Below, piece by piece: positions 15,001 to 26,553 of a stretch of 64,000 nt of DNA. The DNA is from Antedon mediterranea (Eukaryota; Echinodermata; Crinoidea; Comatulida; Antedonidae). Position 1 is the stretch's first letter; each line of letters begins with the position of its first letter. The stretch is taken from NCBI RefSeq assembly GCF_964355755.1, contig NC_092673.1, positions 3,477,001 to 3,541,000 of the forward strand. Direction: 5' to 3'. Under the pieces are notes generated by a model, which did no database searches, was not told where the DNA came from, and saw nothing but the letters and a program-made list of their open reading frames with translations. The translations under genes and the position numbers were made by a program.

Positions 15001-18000
15001 AATGAGTCAACAACACCATTGAGTCAACAACACCAATGAGTCAACAACACCATTGAGTTACCAACACCATTGAGTCAACAACACCATTGAGTCAACAACA
15101 CCAATGAGTCAACAACACCATTGAGTCAACAACACCAATGAGTCAACAACACCATTGAGTTACCAACACCATTGAGTCAACAACACCAATGAGTCAACAA
15201 CACCATTGAGTTACCAACACCATTGAGTCAACAACACCAATGAGTCAACAACACCATTGAGTTACCAACACCATTGAGTCAACAACACCAATGAGTCAAC
15301 AACACCATTGAGTTACCAACACCAATGAGTCAACAACACCAATGAGTCAACAACACCATTTAGTTACCAACACCAATGAGTCAACAACACCAATGAGTCA
15401 ACAACACCATTGAGTTACCAACACCAATGAGTCAACAACACCATTGAGTTACCAACACCATTGAGTTACCAACACCAATGAGTCAACAACACCATTGAGT
15501 TACCAACACCAATGAGTCAACAACACCAATGAGTCAACAACACCATTGAGTTACCAACACCATTGAGTTACCACATTTTCAGAATTCTACAGTACATTGG
15601 TAAAAAATTATCTGGTATTCAGAGACTCGTTTCGGGAGAGTTGATATTCATGGAAAGAAATTGAAATTTCTTATATATTGAATTTTGTGTGTTAGTCCAA
15701 CATAAAAGGTACTGTACTGCATTTACTGTTGAAATGACAGATTATATTTTCTGTCAAACTGTGTCATTATTAAAAAGTAATCAAATCGGAACTTTTGACA
15801 AAACTATTGAATTAAATCAACTGTGTAATATTGTATAGATATTAATTGAAGCTTAACAGGCAGTGAAAATATTGCAAGGTTGTTGTTGACAATGGCTAGA
15901 ATATTTGAAAAGTAAAATAGCTAGTCATGTGTATGAAAATGATTGCATTTATTAGGTTAAACACAATCTGACATTTCGAATCAGTCAGGATTTTTATCTC
16001 ATTCTTAGGATTTTCTTTATAATCAAGGTTAGTTCAGTATGATTTATAAGACAGTTTTAAGGGTAGAATATTTTGTTTCCTGGTGTTTGTTATATTTTTC
16101 TATGTTTTGGATTGAAATTCTGACTCATCGGCAGAGTTCGAGGCTCACTCCCTCCATGATTCTGGTCACTGGTAGAACAAGTCTTCTTGAATAAGGACTA
16201 TAAACCGTAGGTCCAGTGTACACATCTGGCTCATGTGCACTTTAAAGAATCTAGTACAGTACTGTACATCTTTTGAGACGAGTAGGGGTTTACCCCGGTG
16301 TATTAGTACACACACATCCACTGAACATAACTAGGCCCCTCTGGGAGACCAGTCTTTGACTGAAGAGGTAAATAGATAACAAATTCAACGTGAACAACAT
16401 TGGGTACAGTAATAACGATTCTAATATTGAATTTTAGCCCAGTACATGTATATACTGAATTTCACAAACCAAGGCTTAAAATTATCTGAACAAATTTGCT
16501 TATATTTGACTGAAAGAATTTATGATGACTTTGCAAAAGAAAAAAAAAAGTTCTGTCATTAACAATTTGTATTTATTACGATTCATTACTTAGATCTAAA
16601 CATATTCAACATCAAATGCATTTATTACTGTAGTATATATTCTAATATCTGACGTTCTCTCAATTGACATAAATAAGAAAAAGACAGGACATTAAGAGAA
16701 ACATAAATTTAATGTTCTCTAGCTAACACTTAGCTACACTCTTAACAGCAGTTAGACGAGAAATTTAAATGACAGACCGTAAGTGCTTATATATATATAT
16801 ATTTCTTACAACTTTTTGCATTTTAAATGTTATTTGTGCATGAAAACATAGTAGTTTATATTGTTGGTTTATTCTTACTGTTTGTTGAGTACTGACACTA
16901 TTTGCTCTCCAGCATATTTAACAATATTTTATGTGGTAGTTCTTATATAATTATAAATAATTAATGTTTATGAGTTGAATGGAAAATATTTCATTAGTTG
17001 AAAAATTGACTGCTCTAATTACCAAGGCGGAGCCGATTTAAATAGAGCATTTAATTTTTCAATGAATGAAATATTCTATTCCATTCAACGAATACAAAAC
17101 ATTAATTATTTGTTTTATAACACACCTACTATTATAAGTTATCCATCGTAAATCATTGACGAATGCTAGGCCTGGAAGCCAGCCCATTAAAAAGGGCAGT
17201 GCTACAACGAGGAGTACAAAAGTTATAGACGGTGAGCACAGCAAGTTGATTTTCGAGCGTGATCAGTCAACAACGTCGTATGGCAAAAATTCTCAAAATG
17301 TTTATAAAGTGATATATTGACTATAGTTAATTCACAGAGTTAAAGAAAGATCGAAAATAATGACATTTTTTATCCATCAATATTTTGATTTGTAACTCCT
17401 GATAAAATCAAATTCTTTGATTATGTTCTGGAACATTATTTTCGTTTTACGATTCACATAAAATGTTTAGGATTAATGGTTTTCAAATGATATTAACTAA
17501 AGGAGTATGGAAATTAAAGGAATTCATTGGCATAAAAGTATAAAATGAGAAATCGGTGAGGTACATTTAGCAACATTCTGGACATCAAACAATACTTGTT
17601 CATCATTAATATCATCTAAGGTGTATTTCAGAAATTGCGAATTTAAACATAAACAGTTTTTGTTGTGTGAAAAAAAGTATTGACCGGATAGGATTTGAAC
17701 CCAGGATCCTGGTATTTAAGGAATCTTAACCTTCAACTCTACTTGATCACAGAATGTCTTTCTCCTAGGCCTGGCTTTGAATGGCAACATCGGAAACTAG
17801 GGATTATCTCTAGCCATATAAGCTTGTCAAGGCTTGACCGAAGACTTACTTTACTACATGCTTCGCAACATTTAGAATTTCTGTGAGCAATTTCAAAGAT
17901 TATATTACAATCTTAACCAGAGTCATGTGCAGTTGAAATCTTTTATTGAATGAATCAATAATAATAATTTCTATTTTTCTTCTTTCAGTCGACCGTACTT

Positions 18001-21000
18001 CAGACAAACAAATATAATAAAACATGTCGGACATAAACAGCAACGGATCACTTCAATGTACTATTTGTTGCGATGAGAACATTCTACCGGAAAAACTACA
18101 AACGTTAGATTGTAACCACACGCTATGTCAGGAATGTATCGGCGACATTACTGCAAAAAACAACGAGAAACTGATTCTTTGCCCAGAATGCAACCAAGTC
18201 AACTTTTTGCCATCGATCAAAACGCCTAGTTGTCTATGTGTTGAAAAACCGGATTTTTACATGCACACGACAAGGCCTAAGAGTCCGCTGTCGAGTCCAA
18301 AACGGTCACGGAGCCCTATCAGTTTGCACTCTCCAACCATAGGCAGAATGATTAACCCAGGTCAGCAAATTCTCTACTCTCAGGTTAAGGAATTACGCAA
18401 AGATTTAAAAAACACAGCCCGACAAGAGAATTCAAGCGCGCACAAAACAGAGAAGCATTATGGAAAGGTTAAAGGTCAGATTGAGGCGCAATTCAATGAG
18501 ATTGTTGAAACCTTAACAACAAGAAAAAAAGACGTCATAGGTAAGTCGTTTAATCTTTTAATCAAAAGAAATTCTACAATTAATTTTCTATTTTAGCATT
18601 GGTCAATAGAGAATAAACAGACTGATATCCACAATGATACGACTTCCTCTAATAAAAATTGACAATGGAAAAATAATCCACTATATACCTACAGTAATAT
18701 CAATATTAAAAATATCAATATTAAAAATATCAATATTAAAAATAGTCGCATAAATAAGAATTAATTGGTAAATGATATTAATAGGAATGAATTCATATTT
18801 AAGGTTATTGTGGCTAATACAGTAGACAAGCATTGTTTTATACATGATGTGTAATAATAAGATTACACATTAGGAATTTAATATAGAGTAGAAACCCTAT
18901 TAAGGGGACACCGTCGCGAAAATAACACAGTTTTCAGTTAATAAGAGTTCCCTTAAAATAGGCATTTCATTTAGAAGGGGAAGGTGGATGAAAAACACAT
19001 TCACTAAACCTCTGTCTACACTATCAAACTAGTTTAACAAAAAAAGTGTGATGTGCCCAAATATGGTAGTGATATGACATTATGTCCATATATATGAGCA
19101 CATCACATTTTTTGTCACATAAAGTTTGATAGTATAGACAAAGCTTTAGAAATGATAGCATTCTTCCTTTAATGTTACCGTATTGCGTTTTTTTCAACAC
19201 ATGATAATTTTTAAATATTGAAAAATTTTAAACCCTCAGCATCACTCAATTTGGAGTTAAACAAAGAACGATCAAAGCGTGACAAATCACGAGCCAAAAT
19301 ACAACGACATCTTCGGTTCTGGACAAAGTTTGAGGGTGAGCTGAAAACATCAAAACAGTATTCTGAACCCGAGATAGATGCCATGACAATAAAGTGTACA
19401 AATCTACAAAAGGAACTACAACTATCTGCCGAGCAAGCCACAGTACAAACACGACGTATGACCTTTGATTCAGCTAAGGTCGATGACCTTAAATTATTAG
19501 CATCCAATTTTGGTAGATTGATGAATGTTGATGTAGATATTTAAAACTTATTTTATATTACTGTATATTTCAGTATGCTTTACCATACCCATAAAGGCCA
19601 CGTGCAGGCAAAACATTTCTACCGCATCCAATATAAATTATCAATTTATATTTTGATTTATGTTTCATTTTTTAAAATGTTGTTGGTGTTATGAGGTTTT
19701 ATTTTTAAAAAAGCACTTTAATTAATAATTAGGAGGCATTAAAAAATGTATGAAAAAAATGTCATTACTGTAGATGACTATTAAATAGGTATTTTAACTT
19801 GAATATTACATTTTGTTGTGTTTTTATTAACTTCATATATTTATTTTCAAGGTATATTACAAAGTATCCACCATAAACTCACATAACTTTATTTGTGTTA
19901 TGGGCTTGTACTGTAAGTATCTAACTAATGAAAAATCAAGTCAGAGTGGTTTTCATGCCAAATTCTGTATTTAAGAAATTCATGTTTTTTTCATCACATT
20001 TATCACATTAAGTTTGATAGTGTGGATAGAGCTTAACAAATGTAATTCCTTGCATCAGGTGATAACATATCAGCTTATTGTACGAATCTACTATCATGTG
20101 TTTATGAACCAATCTAGATACTAATATCTCCTCTCCTATTTTAATAACAGATAATGGATTGAGTGGACTCTTAATATAAAGCCAGTCATTAATTAATAAG
20201 TTAATTGCGAGCAAGGTGGTGCTTTGAATAGGTCACTGAACTTGTAACATCTATTGAATTGTTACAAAGGTTAGACTTAGACACCGCTCATTATGAATAC
20301 CATAACTCACCCAATTTCAGTTAGCTACCAAATTATGTTGCAGTGTACTTTTTATATAAAAAAATAAAACTTGTTGCATTAGATTACAGTTTAGATTTCA
20401 GAGACTATTGTATTGAATGAAATGGTTGAAATGTGAATATAATTTATTATTTATAACTATTATTTCTTTTACTATTGTTTACACATTGTTGACTTCCCTG
20501 TATTTTTTCACCGGTTTTAACAAAACTAAAGTCATTTTAGGGTGTTATATCAATAGACAGGAACAATCACTTTCAATAATGTAGAGGGCAGTATACAAAT
20601 TAAATGAATACTGAAGAAATGTACTCAACAATTAATTTATGTTGAAGAAGAAGTATATTTCTTTTATGTAAAATATAACTAATTTAATATGTTTTTCTGA
20701 GGATTAATTGTAAAAGTATTTTTAGAAGATTAGAATTATTTGTGAATATTACTAAAAATTGTATTTGTTTAGCACACTTTGCAGTACACAAATAAAGTAA
20801 CTGCTAGATTTAATATAATATTTTGATATTTTTTTCACAATCAACCTATTTTATTTATAAGTTTTATAATTAAGTTTTATAGTAAAATAGTATTAAACTT
20901 ATTTCATTACCTATAATAATGTTTCTCATCTCTTGTTTATTTCAATGGGTTGTCAATCAATCACAGGTAATGTTGAAAACAAATAATATAAAAAAAACAA

Positions 21001-24000
21001 ACCAAGTTAAGACATCATCAAACAAAGTAAATGACATCATCAAAACTACTTACAAAGTAATGACATCATCAAAACTGATATCAGTTGACTGGCGATCAAC
21101 ATTTGTCACCATTTCCGTGTCATAAATCTCAGTTCCAATCTTCAGTAAACAGAAAACGGCATATCTATTGTGGTCTGAAATTAAGATAATAAATAATGTG
21201 AGTTTAGGAGTTCATCCAAAAAAAAAAAGGATTTTTACGATCAGTTGAAAAACAGTTAAAGTCTATCAAACCCGATTAAAAAAAATGTTGACCTCTCCTT
21301 TGAAATCTGCATTGTTATACACATCAACATTTGGTCTTGATATTTAAGCCAATTCAAAAATCTTCAGATGGGATTAGTATGGCATGGTAACTAAAAAAAA
21401 TCATGGACTCGGAAATGATATGAGCAGTGGACCAAGGCAACTATTTTAACTATCTGTATACACCTGAGATCTTGGCACTAACATCATAAATATTAGGAGA
21501 TAATAATGATACACTTTTGCCTAGAGCGACTCCAATATAATTTGACCTACACCAAATAGGAAGAAAATTCTGAAATGGAATTTCCATCCCCGGAAGACCT
21601 ATTTAGTAATACTAGCCCTCAAAATGTTTTTTTTTCCTCCCACATATTTTGATAATTTGAGAGCCAAATACCTTTTATAGTGCATAACAAGTGTCTCTTG
21701 AAAATGCAAATAGTTATGTACAGTAGTTATGTTGGTGGGTCACCCAGAGCAACAGGTACTGTACTACTATACCCCTTTCACACCAAAAATAAAACTCCAG
21801 AGACACTCCGGAGTTGACGCCCCAGTGTGTAGTGTGAAAGTAAAATCAAACAACTCCTGAGTTCAAAACACTGGGGTTTAACAGCTAAACGTTCTCCAGT
21901 GGCCAAACTGCAGAGACACACCAAGATGGTTGGTGTGAAAGGTAACAACATCAAACTCGGATATTTTAGGTCAAAAGGTCATTCTCACAGGATCAATCAA
22001 TGCTTTAGTTTTACAAAAATATATAGCGTGTACAAAATATATAGCGGGTATAAAAAATAATAAATAGTATAATAAAGCATTATGTGACTTCTGAAATCTT
22101 CTGAGTCTTTTGAAATAATGATTAAATTAAAAATATATTATCAATTAAATGATTCTAATGATCGTCGTTATGTAAACAAACAAAATAGAGGGAGGTATTT
22201 ACGATTTTATTTAAAAAAAACGATGTTATTAGATGTGAATGAGGGTCTCTCCAGAGTTTCTCAACATTTTGAATGGTCACAAAGAGTTTGCTGTGAAAGG
22301 GGTATTAATTCATACGATACTTGGACAAGATAATTTTAATACTGTACAGTATAGATTTATTTTTAACTCTTCCATCTTAATTTTCATATACAGTACTACC
22401 CTAAGTTATCTAAAATCATAAAAATGTATTTCCGGTATTTTCATAGATTCTATTTTTGATTCATGAAATATTCAATTTCATGTGGTTGTTTAGGATAATG
22501 TAATTTTAAATTCTCATGAAATCTGAGATATGGCAAATTTTTACATTCATTTAAACCCAATTTCAAGCTGTAATATTTATAATTTGATAAATTATAAATT
22601 AACCCTCTTGTTATTGGCGATTTTTTTTTTTTTGCTGTTGGTTGGGTTTCGAAATAAATAAAAAATAAATATTTGTATGTGGTCTCTAATATGTATCCAG
22701 AATTATACAAATTTATGTACAAATACAAGACAAAAATGCATTATTTTTATTTATTCCAAAAAATGTTGAAAAAAGATAAACAAACCTCCTTTATTCATTA
22801 TATGGTCCTCCTCCTTCCAGACAATAGGTATCCGAAGATCTACAAAAAAAAAGTAACATTTTAATTTATTGAAAGTTGATCACTAATTAAGGTCATTAAT
22901 AACACATTACAGCATGGAGTTGCTGTATAAAATTGTTATAACTGTACCTCTATGATTACAGTGTTTAAGTATTGACACAAAGAAAAACCTCACACAACAA
23001 AATCTGAACAAAGTTACCTATAATCACATTGTATCGTACTAACTACCATACTGTACAATACAGTCAGTTTAAAGCTCTGTTTACACTATCAAACTAGTTT
23101 GACAAAAAAAGTGTGATGGTAGTGATATGCTCAAATATGATGGTGATATGACATCATCATGTCAATATGTTATGGGCACATCACATTTTTTTGTCACATA
23201 AAATTTGATTTCAAGCATTGTTATTATTAATAAAGTGCCACTGATTATATATACATATATATGTAATTAAAACTACCCTACTAGGGGTTCACTGTAAGTG
23301 TATACAACATTTGCTATAGAACAACATTTATCCAATTTGTGCTACCAAGACAATTTCCTCACCGCAGCAGAAAAATGCCCGAAAACATATTTACATCATA
23401 ATCTATGTATGGATGTGTAGAGTATAGTACCATTTAAGTACATGGGCTTAACCCACCGTCCTTTGCACTCCCATTATGTTAATTGAACTAAGTAGCATAA
23501 TCCTAAGATGGTCGTAATGTACATGGACATCACGTAAACAGAATTTTTTCGAGAAGGAAGTTGATTTTCAGCCCGATTTCGGACGTGCTAGGCGATAGCT
23601 GCAAGGCTGAATTTCAAAATAAATTACCAGCATAGATAACATTTCAATTTAGATTAAATGCAGAGCTAAAATTTCCAAATATTTAATTAAATTCTGAATC
23701 TATGTGTTATGGATGTGACAAAAAGGCATTGAGACACATTGTAATGTATTTTACACAAATACTTTGTTTGAGAATGAGAGTTTCTGGTTATAGTTATGGC
23801 CACAATTAGTTACTATTCACAAAAGGGTGAATACTGCTATTTTGGATATAGGCGAAGTATTATTTAATACTGGAGGTCACCATCTTCATATCCAGCAAAT
23901 GACTGAATTTGAAAAAAATATCAAAGCTGGCCCTCATACAGTATACCATGGATCATTGAACTTGATGGTTCATTAAAAAAGTTGGTGATCATATTCATTA

Positions 24001-26484
24001 TGATAATTGTTAGGATTGAGGAAAATGTCATTGACATGAATGTGAAGAAACCAAACATAAATCAACGAGATTGATACCACTATCATTGTCACAAATGTGA
24101 CAAAGGTGAGGAAAGAATCACATTATCCAAACAAACAAATCCAAAATAAACTTCAACAAAATATACAGTGATTTTTATATCATCAGCATCCCTAGTCTTT
24201 ATGACCTCCTCAATGGCAACTTGAATGTGGGTCAAGATGGATTCTAGGCTGCTGTTTAATTTGAAGTAACTAGACAGCTGCTAAAAAGAAAGCCAGCAGG
24301 AGGTGTATACTTAAGACTACACATCATCATGGTTGTCACACCTCCATTGGGCCTAACTATCAAACTGGCATTAGGTGGTAAAATGTCTATTTAAACCATA
24401 TTGTTGGTTTCCACCAATTTGCATGATTTTTTTGTAGTGTTATTAAAGGTCAAGGCCTGAGGAACAGTTGTTTAATGGTGATAGGGCACCACTATGTTAT
24501 TGTATGTTAGGTAAACAAACAAGTTGAACACAATGCTGTAGGTACTTGTTACATAAATAAACGTGTTTTAATAAGTTTTCTGAAAACATGCTTGCATAAT
24601 TCATATGTAGAACAATACACTAATTGCTCCATAATGATTTTTATTCATTAAACTGAATAATTAACAATAGTTTACACACTGTCAATCCTCAGTGGCATTA
24701 TTAAATAATTTAAAAATGTCAAATTAAAAATGTGTCGGCAATAACAGCATGTATTATGAGATGGTTTATGCAGTATTGTTGTATACACTATTGTGTACTG
24801 TTAGATAGAAAAAAACAGGACCAAAGGCTCTATAAAAAAGGGTCTATAAAGCTGTCTATACTATCAAACTAGTTTGACAAAAAAATGTAATGTGCCTAAA
24901 AATGGTAGTGATGTGCCCAAAAATGGTAGTGATATGCCCAAATACGATAGTGATATGCCCAAATATGGTAGTGATATAATATCATCATGTCCATATATGG
25001 GCACAACACATCACATTTTTTTGTTATAGTTTGATAGTGTAGACACACCTTAAGAAAAGACAAAATTAGAGAACAAATCCAGGAAAAAGGCTTGTTGATG
25101 GTTGAACTTGACTTAATATAATAAAAGTATTGATATCAAAAATACTGTACCTGAGACAGCCACCTTAGCTTTACACGGAATCAGTATCTCTTCACTGCTC
25201 ATGGAACTCCCTGATGCTCTTTCCATGCATTCTGCAGTCTTTCGTTTCTGCAGCTCTGACATGTATGCCATCACACGTGCATTGGACATCAGAAGACTCT
25301 TAGCGGCTTCCAGCGACTGTGTCTCCCTCTTGCACGCTGCCAGAAGTTTTGCAGTGCCTTCTCGCATTTTGATCTCCAGATCGATTTTTTGCTGGATGTC
25401 ATAGTCCTAAACAAGAAAGTAAAATGTCTTTGAACACTTTTAGGTACTGTACCTTACATGTATGCATAAGCTCTGCCTACACTATCAAAGTTTATGTGAC
25501 AAAAAATGTGATGAGCCCATAAACATGATGTCATATCACTACTATATTTGAGCATACCATTATCACTACCATATTTGGGTACATCACATCATCATCTCTT
25601 TTTGTCAAACTAATTTGACAGTGTAGACAGAGCTTAACAAAAAGATTTATCTTAGATCATTATACATTATTAGGTCCAAAAGTTTCAAGGAGCTCTGATG
25701 TATTGTATTCTAGGCTCATTATGTGTAGACTGGTTCAAGCCACTAACATTATTCCTGAAATACAGTTCAGTACACTTATTTGATAATAAAGTAAATTAGT
25801 TACTTCAAAATGCACTTGAATCAAACTTAGATACACTTACCTTAGGACACATTTGCAATTATTGCTATCTTATTGATTTCTAAAAGTACTGATACTCCTA
25901 ATTCATTCGTAAATCGAACTTACAAGATTCACAATTTGTGAATTTAAATAATAGACAGGAATATAGAGGAACTAGAGTCCATAAACGGTTAACCTTGGGC
26001 TAAGGTTATTAATCTAATATTAATATAGACATTAAGTACAGTGGTGTGTATGAAATTTAATACTGTAGTCTCAAAATAGTGTTTGTTAATCACCGGATTG
26101 TCTGGATCGATAATGAACGACAAAGTTTATCTACATATGGGTACACTGCAGCTATTTAATTATAACAATGTTCTGTAATAATATTTGCACATGAGATTCT
26201 TAGAGTACCATATTTGATTTATGATATTACATAGCTCCCAAGGAAACAAACATGGTGCTATATTTATTTAACTGGGTGACCTCTTCAGTCAAAGACTGGT
26301 CTCCTACGGGCTCCAGGTATGATCAGTGGCTGTACTGTGTGTGGACTACTGTAGTACATTAAGGTAACTCACTACTCATCTCGAAAGATGTACTAGGTTC
26401 TTTAAAGGTACACATAAGCTATATGTGTACACTGGACCTACAGTTTATATAGTAGTACTGTAGTAGTAGTAGTACTGTAGTACT

Positions 26485-26553
<69 letters not shown>

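Larger units (their letters stand above)
12222..21053. other. Largest rhotekin intron in this window's core, 8.8 kb
   Basis: Contains family A MITEs, the 17-bp minisatellite, a SINE, a foldback MITE and the complete oppositely oriented RING-finger gene. No rhotekin exon is missing here, because the flanking exons join in phase and match human RTKN2 without a gap. Confidence 0.8.

Noticed and set aside
13951-15573. CRISPR-like periodic array
   Set aside because: The units are contiguous 17-mers without unique spacers, and the context is a eukaryotic intron.
17059-17244. Signal-peptide-like minus-strand frame (MLCSPSITFVLLVVALPF)
   Set aside because: Half of it lies in a foldback MITE and no following exon was found.
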